DNA of 64,000 nucleotides from Celoporthe dispersa (taxonomy: Eukaryota > Ascomycota > Sordariomycetes > Diaporthales > Cryphonectriaceae), in assembly GCA_016584495.1 (NCBI GenBank), contig WAID01000002.1, positions 558,001-622,000 of the forward strand, given 5' to 3'. Each line of letters opens with the position of its first letter. Positions within the stretch are counted from its first letter, which is position 1. Below the pieces are notes generated by a model. It ran no database searches. It was given only the letters and a program-made list of their open reading frames with translations, and was not told the DNA's origin. This document shows, piece after piece, positions 11,817 to 23,399 of this stretch. The translations under genes and the position numbers were made by a program.

Positions 11817-12231
11817 ACACACACAACTCAAAAAGAAGTATAGAAAGAAAGAAGAAGAAGAAAAAAAAACCATGTCTCGTGAATCTCCTGGCTTCATTTA
11901 AAAAACTCAAAAAGGATATTATTATATCGTAGATTTATTTCTTCAAGGCCGTCTACCCCTTGGATGCTGTCACCCAATTCTCATGTGCTGTTGCTGGGCA
12001 CAACAGTATTCCCTCTTGCATTTTTATCCTTCCAGGGAATAAATAGTAAAAAATATCAACGCCAAGGTACGCCTCAAACTATGCTTCCAGTGGTATCATG
12101 GTCCCAGATAATATCAGATGCCGGCCGTATCAATCCAGAATGACCCTTCCCCATAACACATCCCGAGAGGAGGAAGGGGGAGGGATACTTCATTATTAGA
12201 GGACCCAGTCTCCTCTTTTTTTTCTTCTTCT
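11391..12231. other. Intergenic region with (CT)n
   Basis: It lies between the ribokinase start and the 3' end of the zinc-finger gene. It holds a perfect CT repeat (11784-11811) and AT-rich 3'-flank sequence from about 11900. No gene is recognised. Confidence 0.6.
11784..11811 (+). repeat. (CT)14 microsatellite
   Basis: A perfect dinucleotide repeat directly followed by TTTT and ACACAC. Confidence 0.9.
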
Positions 12232-15200
12232 TCAGGCCAGCTTCTTCCGCTTGCTGGGCCGCGGGTTGTTCGCCCCCTGGTCGCCATCCACAAAGTGATT
12301 CTTCTCAATCTGGTGCTGCCTCAGGTTGTCCGGCCGGTTCTTGTACTGGCTCGTGCACCCGGGGAAGTTGCACTTGTACAGCTTCGGCGGTTCGGTCGAG
12401 TGCTGGAGCTTCTTGTGCTTCGCCATGCTGCCGTGGAACCACCGCGGGTCGCCCTTGGGCCGGTACCCGCACATCTCGCAGCAGGCGTTGGCCTCCACCT
12501 TCGTCTGCTGTGCCTGCTGCTGCTGCTGCTGCTGTTGTTGCTGTGGCGGTGATGCGGACGAGGAGGCCGCCGGCGTCTGCGTCTGCGTCTGCGTGTCGTT
12601 CTTCGACGAGGCACTGCTTGCAGAACGGCTCAGGTCTGGCCACGTGGCAGAGGTCTTGTCAGTCGTCGGCGTCAGGTTCTCGACTGTGCTGTCTGTAGAT
12701 GTGCATGGCGCGTCTAGATCACCCCACCCCAGGTCCAGGAGAGGCTGCAGTTCTATGTCCATGTCCATAAGGTCATCAGTCATGGGCGGCGTCAGCAGCT
12801 CGAGGAGGGCATCATGGTCAGACCCGATGGCTGAGACCACCTCGTCATCGAGCGGATCGGCCTCTAGATCTGCGATAAGTGCTTCACTGAACGAGATACC
12901 GAGGGCATGGTAGTCCTTTCGCTGTGAGGTGCCCGGCCCGCCGTCCAGCTCGTAGATCGGGTCACAGAGCCTGCGGACGAGGGGGGCATAACTGTCAAAG
13001 TACTTGGAGACAGCGATGCAGTTCTGTGCAGTTGTGTTAGTCCCAGGCGGTTCTCGTGCGGCTCAAAGAGAGAGAAGAGGGGGGGGGGGCGCTTACCTGT
13101 CCAGCCTGGAGTGCTTCCAGCTCAAACCGCCGCGTCGAGCGTACCAGCCCGTTGGTGATGTCCTGGTTCACCTTGCTCAGTTGTGCAATCAACCCATCCA
13201 CATCATGAAAGCGGTTCACGAGGATAGTCAACACGTTCATGATACCCTCGACATGTACGGTATGAGTGCTGTCCTCTTCGGCCCGGGAGTGTTTCCCCCG
13301 TAATTCGGAGGCACGGGCCTCAAAAGAGGAGCCCAATATCGCACCCATCTCGAGTTCTGAGTATGAGCATGTCAGTACATACTTGTCTCGAGACAACCAG
13401 GGATACTCAAAAGGGATATATATTCACCGTCGAGAAAGTTCTGCGCGGCTGAGACCAGGGGATCTGCTTCTTTGGCGGCTTCTTCATCTCCCACAGCTGC
13501 GGGGCCCTTGCCTTTGTTGCTGAGGGATCGTTGAAGAGGAGAGGTTTGGTCACGGATGAGCTGGCTCAGCTGCTGGTCGGTCATATCGCCTGGCTGCCAT
13601 ATGGCTTTGGCTACCTGTTGAAATTGTAACCGGTCGGTAGGTGTAAACCATGCCGAGTAGACGAGGGACTGGGCAAACAGCTCGCTAGACCGCCCGGTGG
13701 CACTGGTCCCATAGACGACGAGGGAGAGGCTGTAGATGATGTGGATCAGGGAGAGAGTATCGATCGGAGAGGCTAGAGGGCGGCCGTCCAGGATGCTGCG
13801 TAGAGACGCGAAGCCTTTGTGCGTGATGGTGCTGCACGACAGCATGCCGAACTGAACAGCGAGGGGATTCTCCATATCCTTGATCTTGGCCTGCGAGGAG
13901 ATGATGTGCTCCTGTAGTGCATCCCATGCAGCAGCAACCAGAGATTTTGCCTCGGATTGGGGTGCCGCCAGCTGTGCTAAGTTCGGTGGCGGCGGTCGCA
14001 CAGCAAGTGACCCGTGGTCTTCCTCATCAAGAGCGAATGCGGCTGGATAGGAAGCGTCGGCGGATGTCAAGCCTGCATCAAAGACGAAGAGCGGATCCTG
14101 GAGGCCCAGGCCCAGTCCATCGGATGGCAGCTCACACAAGGGCGGGATGTCGGCCGGAAGTTCTGATATTGTCTGCAGGGTGTCTGTCGGGCAAGCTGCG
14201 GTGCAGGCTCCACCAAAGATCCCGCCCTGGGAGACGTCCACGGGGCTGAAGAGGTCCACGGAGGCCGATGTGAAGTTGGTCTCCACGCCAGACCATGCAG
14301 TCGAGGGAGCGCTCCACAGCGACGAAGACGTTGATATCGAGCTGATGTTGCTCACCGTGCTGGTGGTAGACCTCACCGAGGAGCTCGGCGACAGGTTCTT
14401 GCTCCGTGCCGAGGGAGACGGGGCTCGCGGGGCAGGGTGAGGCTGCTGGGCCGCCTGTGAGGGGAACTGTGGTGCTGGAAACGCAGCAGACAGGCTTTCG
14501 TATGCAGGGGCGGCTGCGGAGAGATCACAGCAGCCCATGGGTGAGATGAAGGGTGTGGGCTGCCACTGCATGGACGACTGCAGGGGGACAGAGTCCAGCT
14601 CGGGAAGCAGGAGGTCCTGAGGGTTGACGGCGGGCACAGGAGGATCGATTGCCGTGGTGACCTCGGTCGAGTCGATCTCTAGGATCTCCGAGTCCGTCGA
14701 GGACAGCTCCGGCTTCTCGGGCAGGTCCAGGTTCAACGCCTGGGACTCATGATAGCTCGGGGGGCCAACATGACGTCCTCACTGATCGGTATCGAGTCGG
14801 GGCCGCCTTTCCGAGACTTGTGTCCCAAGGTGGAGAAGAAGGTCTTGGCCATGGACAGCATCTTCCTCCTCCTCGAGGGGTGGCCGATACAGCGGCGGCA
14901 TTTCATGTCGTCGAACTTCTCGACCCGGAAATGCTCGTAGCACCAGTATTCGCGGGTGGGCAGGTGCTGGCACGAGGCCAGGTGCTTCAGCATGTGCTCG
15001 TGGTCAGGGAAATTTTTCCTGCAACGGAAGAGGGGGCACTGGAGTTTCTCGCTAGAGCTGATCAGAGGGCACGCGTTGCGCCTAACAGCCACCCAGGCGA
15101 GGAAGCGCTGGTAAGAGCAGTCCTCCTCAGAGGTCTGGCGGGTCCTGCGATAGTATGAGTATTGACAGCCCCCCTCCGCGATAACGACAACGACGGCGAG

Positions 15201-15401
15201 GGAGGATGACGGCGATAAGGAGAGGGTCTGGACTCACACGCATGAGATAGAGATGTTCTGCGCAGTTGCGGCAGACGGAGAGGACGGCGAGCCCGGTGAT
15301 TGGGAGCATGATGGGGGCGGCCTGGGCAGGAGGTAACTGGCCACCTGCGTAGCCCGCCGTGACTGGCGAGTATTGGACGGGCCCGCAAGGACCTCGTCCA
15401 T
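12232..15401 (-). CDS. C2H2-type zinc-finger transcription regulator, large, with two apparent indels
   Basis: About 974 residues in four exons: 15401-15238, 15134-13428, 13356-13097 and 13023-12232. Donors are GTGAGT, GTGAAT and GTAAGC. The N-terminal part has paired Cys/His motifs (CPLFRCRKNFPDHEHMLKHL, then EYWCYEHF and CRRCIGHPSRRRK), seen in a family of Pezizomycotina regulators of unknown target. The middle is long and low in complexity. The C-terminal 100 residues have a Q10 run, then CCEMCGY and a C2H2 finger (YKCNFPGC with spaced His pair) and a basic KRKKLA end. The start lies in a strong ACCATGG context at 15401, but reading on from it needs one more base in the G run 15379-15381. 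A second missing base in the G run 14759-14764 separates the N-terminal fingers from the rest. If the first correction is wrong, the start may be the in-frame ATG at 15309. It is probably nuclear. Confidence 0.8.
12514..12543 (-). repeat. CAG/CAA run encoding ten glutamines
   Basis: Ten consecutive Gln codons (mostly CAG) sit immediately before the C-terminal finger region of the zinc-finger regulator. It is a likely length-variable tract in a transactivation or linker segment. Confidence 0.9.
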
Positions 15402-18400
15402 GGTAGATCCCCTTCCCATCTGTGGCGTGCAGGTCAGGCAGGACTCGAGGCGGGAGCGGAGGCGGGAGTAGGCTCGGGTGCGCGCAGTAACACAGGCTCT
15501 CTCTCTCAGAGGCGATCGCTTAGACGGACCCCGTTTTAACGTGCAAGAGGAGGCGGCGGCGACGACGACGGCAGCAACAACAACAATAACAACCGCGATC
15601 CGGCAGGATGGTGTGCTGTAGATTGATTTCCTTCGAGGTGGCAACAACCCGTCAGCAGCACCCACCCGTGTTGGAATTATGTTGCTGGTCCAGACCAGTT
15701 CATTAAGGCTCGCGGGGGCCCAAACGAGGCAGCCATGCGTCTCACGGCGGTGGGAGGTACCAGAGGGGTGGGCACCTCTTTCCTGCAGGTGGTCCTACGT
15801 AGGACTCAAGGGCCGCACACCGGGCTGCGCTGCGGTACGGCAGCAGGGAGCGCACACACAGAAAGTGAGCGAGAGCCCGCAGCACCAGTACGTGTGGGCT
15901 GCGTGGCCCACCCGCTCTGTTTCGCGCAGGTCAAGTCCTCCGCCGCCCCGGGAGGATTCAGGCCATGCTTATCTCATCCACGTAGCTGCTCATACGAAAT
16001 TGTATGGGACAGGACTTTGGTCGGGAGGAGGGGGGGGTGAGCAGGATGCAGGTCTGGACCAATCAAGACCAGTACGGCAGACACCGAGGCAGATTCGCAT
16101 CCTCGCCAAGCTGAGGAGGACATACATGAATCCAGCCTCGCCCGCCAGAGCTGCAGCCTGTCTGTATCGTCAGGCCGGTAACGAGAGCAGGAGCCAGAGG
16201 CAAGCTGGACCGGTGAGGTCTTTTCCCGACTAGGGATGACTAGGACTCGGAGTCCATGGAGTCTTTCGCAGCCCGCGCCTGGCTTGAGACCATCATCATC
16301 ATCCATGGGTCGTGTAGAGTCCAGAACGTCGACGCCAACGGTGCAGGTGCAGCTGAGAAGTGCCTGGGCGGACGGGAAGGAGCCACGCCACCAGACTGTT
16401 CCTCTGCAGCCATGCTGCCAAATTGTCTGTGGCAGGTACAAACCAGTGCACGGCGCTGCGTGGGACAGAAGGACTCGCTGATTCGAGACTGCCCAAGGTA
16501 AATGAATGGTACGGGATAAGGCTCTCTTATCGATAAGACGCACCAAGCCAGGACTCGGACCAGGCGTTCGGTCGAGATCGCGGTAAATCATACCAACTAT
16601 GTACTATTTTATCATCAAGATGGTGATCTTCGTACGACATACTATGGAACCACCCTGCCGTGGAGGAGGTGAACTGCCTACAGCGCACCAGCAAGCTTGT
16701 TCAGAAGCCACTCTGGGATGCTGCCGATCACAAACCACGATAGCAGCTTCCTGCACGCTCTCACATCCGAATCTGGAAGCTCTGTCGCGTCGACTGACTC
16801 GCTCTTTCAGGCATCACCCACCGCCCATCAAATCTGGGACGGAAGACGCGCGACTAAAACTTGAATGGGCTTGCAGACAAGAGATGATTACATATTCAAT
16901 CCTCGTGTTCTTATGAAGGCTGGTGAAGACCACGTGCTGGCGAGATGGCCCATCTTGCTGCCCCACACCCCAGCCCTCTTGGTAGACTGAGAGGTCCTTG
17001 CATACCCAAACGCTACTATGTATGTACACACTGTCTCTGTAGTTGATGGGATATACTATGATGATCGACGAGGAGGAAGGAGTCTCGCAAATCATCTAAT
17101 TCATTGCAGCTTCCTCTTACGAAATGTCTGCGCAGCGCAGTAGTCACGAGCCTCTCTCTGCCCCCCCACCTCCAACCCGATCCTGTCTTCGCCTCGGAGG
17201 GAGACGGAGCAGCAGGCAGATCACATGCGGGAGCAATCTATATGCCCAGGCGGACCCATTGTGGGTGTGGACATACGAATCGTACTGCACGATGTCATCG
17301 CCCGGCAGTTACACCTACGCCGCCACGGACAAGACGGACGGACGGAAGAACAGGTTGCAGGTCCGCTGCCGGAACGGGGAGGGGGAGTGGAGGGCGGCGG
17401 GGAAAACAACGGCCAAAAAAAACCAAAAAAAAAAAAAAAAAAGACAACCAGAAACCAACCAAAAACCCAAAGCATCATTACATTCATCATCACATCACAC
17501 CGCCTCGATCTTCCGATTCCCCAGCCCCAAGAAACGAGCCCTGTGACCTGGGACCAAAAAAACCGAAAGAGACGAACCCTCATGATCGGCAAACCCGTCA
17601 ATGCGAAACAAACCAACCAGGAGTCCTAAGTGGATGGTTCAAACCCATCCCCCCACACACCAGGTTTGACAAGCTTCCCCTAGGTGGGAGTCCTTTTTGT
17701 TTCAAACTTCATGCACGGTAACACCTCCTTCTTTCTCCTCAGTGCCCCCCGCCCCCTTCTCCCTCCCTCCCTCCCTCTCTCTCTCTCTCCCCACACGTCC
17801 CCCACCCGAACCCGGTGCCGGTTTTGTGAATTGCTTGCCCTGCAGGTTGCAGGCTTATTGGCCCGACGCGGGGCTCCGGCGGGAGGAGGCTTTAACCGTC
17901 GGGCTATACACCTTGAAACGGGCAAACATGACCGTCGCATTTCTGGTGTGACGACGACAAGACACAGAGAGAGTGTGTATGCATAAGAGAGGGAGAGAAA
18001 GGAGAGCAGAAAAAGAATAGAAAGAAAGGAGAGACCTGAGGAAACCTACCTGCTGTATCATAGTATAGGAAATATGATCTGATGAGAGGGGGGCCAGGAT
18101 CCCGAGGGCGAGCCTACGCAAGAGTGTGGAAACATCTGGGTCGAAAAACCCACCGTGCAACAAAGAAAAACATAAAACCTCAGACACTAGCGCTGATGGC
18201 TCTCTCACACTCTCTTCTTCTTGGAAGGGGTGGAGGAGTTTTTCTCCAACCAGCCGTCTAGGTTCTGGTTGGGATGGCAAAAACAAGAGAGAGAGAGAGA
18301 GGCGATCGCTGGGGCTGCTGCGTGTCTGCAGTATCGAAACATCAGCCGCATATGCCGACTTGAAAATCGACCTGCCATCATCTCACATGACGCTGCTCTG

Positions 18401-20987
18401 CGGCCGCGGGTCCAGTTAGTCTGCGTTGCGCGACCTTAGCGCATAGCGTCCTTGATTGCGCTACCAAAAAGATGGGAATGACCTTTACCGCCACGTCCGC
18501 TCGCACTAGCAGGTTTTAGCACATGAGGTCGATGTTGGGTTTTTTTGGGGGGGTTTTTTTAAAATTAATTTCCAATTGCTCGCATGGCTGCTACGACTAT
18601 GGACGTACTACCACTGCACACCATAGGAGCAATACACTATGGTAATTTGTACTAATGAGATGGTCCCGTATGGTCTGGGCTCTGCTCCCCACAGTGGCTG
18701 CCACTGACACGGGCCAAGACCGCAAGAGGCCAAGCATCTTGGGGGGAGGGAAGGGTGGAGGGAAGCCAAGCTGCTAGCCTACTACCGCATAGTTATGTAT
18801 GCTAAGAGTTTTAGAAGACCATCCCCCCGGGTCTACTGATACTAACTAAAAAAGACAATGCAGAACGGAGCAGTGGGACGGAATCAGGTAACCAGCCCAC
18901 CCTCGGGAGATCTCATGATAGGATGGGAAGAGAGAGAGGGTGGGAGGGCAGATCAGTTCACGAGGACGACAAGAAAAGGAGAGAAGAGGTGGATGGGCCG
19001 GAAGGATTGTTGCAAAAAATTCTCGTCCAGATATGAATGGCTGCGAAGCTCCCATCCTCGGGTGGGCATGCTGAACCCTAAAACGGCGGCGTCCCCTCTA
19101 CATGCATGCACGAAAGGGTGGATGTGTGGGGGGGGTGTGATAGAATAGGCTTTCTTCAGGACACAATTGGCTCAATAATTTACTGTAGTATGACAGGCGT
19201 CGTCTTATCAATGGCCAACTTGGGAAGGGATTTCTCGTCTTCTGCCCCCCCCCCGGCCTCTTCCTCCACCCACTCCCCGAGGTCTCGCATCATCCTGCCG
19301 TGGCCGTGGGACTGGACTGGGAGTGGGAATAGGCAGGCTCTGGTAGGAGGAGAGAGAGAGAGGGTAAAAACAAAACAAGAAAGAAAGGCATGGCTCGGCT
19401 TGGAGATGGATGGGTCGTGATCGGAGGGGAGCCCGGTGGGTCAGAGATCTACTCGCAAGCTGCCTTCCGATTTGTGTGTGTGTGGAAATACGCCTTCTTC
19501 TCAAATAGGACCTGCCTTGTTCCCAGAACCGACATGGCGTCCTAAAAGGATCCCACGATGATGCTGGTGCAGGAAGGGCGGACGACCATTTAGTTTTAGA
19601 TAGGTCACCACACCCACCCACCTCTAATTCTCTTACACACACCGCGCATGCAGACAGACTAGAGAGAGAGAGAGAGAGAGATAGAGTCAAGACCAGAGAC
19701 ACAGAAAGAGAGAGATAAAGAGAGAGAGAGGGAGAGAGAGACAGCCCACTCCTCCACTGTCACATCTTTTTTTTTTCTTTTCCTTCTTCTTTCTTTTTCT
19801 TTATCTCCCTCCCACCTCCTTATCTTCCATCCAGAGAGACACTGCAGGACGATCTCCTCATCCCGTTGGCTGGCTACCGGGGAACCAGACAGAGCTGACC
19901 GGGGCCAAAGTCTTGGCTTTGTGTTGGATGGCCGATACCAGACTGATATCTGATACCGACCGGATCATCCCAAAGCACGCGCACAAACACAGACCAGAGG
20001 GAGGGGATCTGACATATGAGCCCAGCTGGCCCTTGCCTGCCTGCCATCCATCTTTTTCCGACAGGCTCCTTGTTTCGGAATCCTCCTTCTCGTCTGTTCT
20101 TTTCTCCCCGGAATCCCCAAGAATCTTTTCATCTCTTGGTTTGATTCTTTCTCCCTGGGTCGTCGTCGAAAGAGAAAAGAAAATACGAGGTCCCTCCCAG
20201 CTCCATCACACCCCAAGAAAAGAACAAATCAGCGGAAGGATTCCCTCCTCCTCTGACAGGATCCTCATTACTACCATCACCTACCACGTCCTCCTACCTT
20301 TCTTTACCTCTTGGCCCCTTGAACCGTGGACAGACGCGCGGCTGGGCCCAGCAGACTGCCGAGCCAGAAGAGGGTCCTCCCCCCACGGCACACACAGAGT
20401 GAACAGACAAGAAGTGGAAAGGCGACCTTTGAAATTAAACCAAAGTGGAGGAAGGGCAGAGGAGAACACACAAAAGAAAGAGAAAAAAAAGGTTCTGTGT
20501 CAGAAAAACCTTTCCACAACTCGGATCCCTCACCCCAGCTGCCAATCCACCCCCCCTTGGGCTCCACTGAGTTCCAGGCTCGACTGGATCCTGCAGGAGT
20601 TTCGAGATTTATATTCCGAACGTCGTCAACCCTTGAATCCGCTCTGGGGGCGAACGTTTCTATTTTTTTTTTTAAAAGTCTTTTGGGACCTTCTTCTACT
20701 TCTTCATCATCTTTTCTTATTTCTTGATTTAATTGTTTGTTTGCTGTGTCTGAGACCACGCAGTCCCAGCAGAGGGTTACACTCTTAAAAAAAACGACAA
20801 CCCACTACTACAACACTGTTCCCACCCCCTAAACTCGACCACACCCACCACTAACTGGCACTGGCACCCCCCCCAGCGGCACAGCGCAGCCGGCAGGGAA
20901 GAGAGGACCCTGAAATTGCTCTTTGCCCTCTTTTTATTATTTTTTTTTATTTTTTTAATAATCCCCCGACGCCAATGAGAGGCGGCC
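15402..20987. other. Gene-poor 5.6 kb with simple repeats
   Basis: No conserved protein is recognised on either strand. Frames of up to 291 codons exist (for example 19913-20788 on + and 15974-16591 on -), but their translations are compositionally odd and resemble no family I know. Contents include A-rich runs near 17416-17442, CT-rich tracts near 17760-17790, G/T homopolymers near 18539-18560, and GA repeats at 19661-19740. The last kilobase is pyrimidine-rich and is probably the leader of the GNAT gene. A fast-evolving small secreted protein or a non-coding RNA could be missed here. Confidence 0.5.
19661..19680 (+). repeat. (AG)10 microsatellite
   Basis: A perfect AG repeat, followed to about 19740 by imperfect GA-rich sequence. 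Confidence 0.9.
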
Positions 20988-22338
20988 ATGGCGACCACCA
21001 CTACGACAGCGACGACCACCACCAGCTCGTACTACGCCTCCACGCAGTGCACGCACATTGAGCTGGACCTGAGCGCCTGCCACCTCGGGCCCAACTCGAT
21101 TGCCGACAGGATCAATGATGTTGTTCCTGGGCTGAAGACGAGCACTGGTAAGTTGAAATGATCTTCATTTCCTACTACTAGTATTATTTTCTTTGATTTA
21201 TTCGTTCTCGTCCCCGATGCAAGTCACATGTGGCAGCTGTCGTCAGCCTCGTCGACTTGGACAAGATTGTCTCTTGCTCAAAAGTCCCATCCAGTAAATA
21301 TCACTAACCATCTTGTGTTTTTTTTTTAAAAAAAAATAGCCTTCTTCCATTTCTTAAGGGCAAACCTCGCCCTCCAGCCCTCTGCTCTCTCGTCCAACGT
21401 CTCGACCCCCCTCCTCGAGCCACTGGTCCTCCCCAACGGCCCCGCACTCTCTCCTTCCCCCCTCGGCAGGACCCTTACCACCACCACCACCGCCGCTACC
21501 ACCACTACTACTGCCACCACCACCACCACCACCAACACCAAGCGGCCCGCCTCGCCACGCCGCCAACCCGCTCGCCGCCTGGACGACGACCGGATCCCGC
21601 CGCTTTCCCTCGACGTCCTCGCCACCCGCAGCGACAAGACCGCCGCCCTCGCTCTCATCGCCGACTCCATTGCCCAGCAGCGGTCCCGCACCGCCGTCAC
21701 CCTCGCCTCCCACCCACTCCTCCTTGCAGGCCTCGCCCTCGCCCTCGCTGTCACCTACCAGCTCACCTGGGCCAGCCGTCCCGTCCTCGCCGTCACCCTC
21801 GCCGCCGGCCCTCGCCGCCGCCTACCTCTTTGCCATCCACCGCGCCACCGCCGGCTACATCCAACTCGCCCAGGACCTGGACGACGGCTTTCTCACCTCC
21901 TCCTCTTCGGACGCAGCGACCGCCGGCGCCGGCGGCGAGGACATCGTGATCGGCGCCCACCTCGGCAGCAAGCTCATCGGCGCCTGCGTCCTCCGCCTCG
22001 AGCCCGCGCCCCCGACCACCTCCTCCCCCCGCAGCAGGCGCAACCGCCACCACCTCCAGTCCCACCGCCGCGGCGGCCGCGGCATTCTCCGCGCCTGGAC
22101 GGTGCGCGACGGGTGCCGCGGCCAGGGCGTGGGCGCCGAACTGCTCCTCGAGGCGGTGCGGACCACGAGGGACCGGTGCGGGCGCGAGGCCGAGGTCGGG
22201 TTTGCGGCGGAGCATGCCAACAGTGCTGTGTTTGTGCCCGAGATGTTCAATCGGGGTCTGAGGCTGGCCGAGAGGCGGGCTGCTGGGGCGTTGGAGAGGG
22301 TCTTGGGGGAGTGGGAGGGGATGCGGAGGAAGAGGTGA
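20988..22338 (+). CDS. Membrane-anchored GNAT-family N-acetyltransferase-like protein, one-base frameshift
   Basis: About 385 residues in two exons: 20988-21147 and 21340-22338. The donor is GTAAGT and the acceptor is TAG after an A run. The N-terminus is Thr-rich, then reads ELDLSACHLGPNSIADRIND. A Thr-rich linker follows, then two adjacent hydrophobic helices (PLLLAGLALALAVTYQLTWA and the following Ala-rich segment). The C-terminal half holds a GNAT core with strand VIGAHLGSKLIGACVLRLE and the acetyl-CoA loop RGQGVGAELLLEAV. The frame changes in the second helix, within 21807-21811, where one extra base (in GG or CCC) breaks an otherwise continuous protein whose corrected length divides by three. 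The substrate is unknown. The arrangement of two helices ahead of a GNAT core recalls membrane-bound NAT8-like enzymes, but that is inference. Confidence 0.7.
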
Positions 22339-23399
22339 ACTGAAGAGATTTCTTTTCGTTTGCTCTTACTTCCCTTTTTCTCTCTCCCCCCTACGCGAAA
22401 AGAAAAAAATAGAAGAAATGAGGGAGGTGCAGGAAGAAGATTAAAGGAGATTTTAGAAGATTCAGTCTGGAGAATGAGAGCATTGGGAGGGAGAGATAGG
22501 GCGGCGGCGGAAGTAACGGAGCATGCAAGGTTGTCCTTTTGACTCTCTCTGATTTTTGATTTAGGGATGGATGTGTCTTGTTGGCCGGCGTGCAGTTATC
22601 TTGCTACTTTATGATACCACTTTCGTTTCTTCCGAGGGAAGAGAAGAGGAGGGGATGGCTGAACGGGGCAGAGTCGATACCTGGGTCACTCCTTTGCATC
22701 TCTCTCATCTGCACCTGGACAGGGCCAGGCTACAGGAGATTATTGTCTTTATTGCTGGTATTGTTTTGCTTTTCTTTTTTTTCCCTTTTTGTTTGTTTGG
22801 ATGATACCCCATTTCTCTCATTCTTCCAAGACATGGCGGTCGTATGCCCTTCCGCGGCAGTGCGGAGGAAACGGACGGAACTGGTCTGGACCATGTTGGA
22901 ACACAGATTCCACCGCGTAGAACGCTCATTAACTAATCAACATCTAATCATGACGAGAGTCGTACATTGCTGGACTATTTTTTCAAACCTCTTAATTCGG
23001 CCGTCTGTGATCTCGCCTCCTCGTCTGATGGGGGACGCCCCAGGGAACCTTCATAGGACAACCTGGTCCTCACTCTTGGGCCATTAGTTGGCTGTCCTGC
23101 TATCAATGGGGATCTCAAGGTCGCTTTCCCAGTTGTTCCTCTTCGTATTTCCTTTACGTTAGGAACGCCAGTAGATATAAATTTATCATGGTAGACATAA
23201 ATCGTTATAGTAACTATAAATCATCAGATAAACTGCCCTCGCCTTCCATGACCGTCCGGATCGGATCATATTATGTGGCACAGCCAAGACAACAACAACA
23301 AGAACAACGGGCGGGGGACCCGCCCCAGCAATTGGAACCTAGGAGCAAAGATGGAACAGCAACAGCCGAGAGACTTCTCGAGACCACAGGCTAGAAGTA
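22339..23399. other. Intergenic region between GNAT and H4-variant 3' ends
   Basis: These two genes are convergent, so this is shared 3' flank. It is AT-richer than its surroundings and shows no recognisable gene or repeat array. Confidence 0.6.

Noticed and set aside
15974..16591. 205-codon minus-strand frame
   Set aside because: No family resemblance, codon usage unlike neighbouring genes, and overlapping frames of similar length on the other strand.
18420..18480. tRNA-like arms near GCGCATAGCG
   Set aside because: Short complementary stretches occur but no T-loop consensus or full cloverleaf could be built.
19913..20788. 291-codon plus-strand frame ahead of the GNAT gene
   Set aside because: Its composition is odd, no known motif is visible and it lies in a pyrimidine-rich leader. 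It is more likely non-coding.
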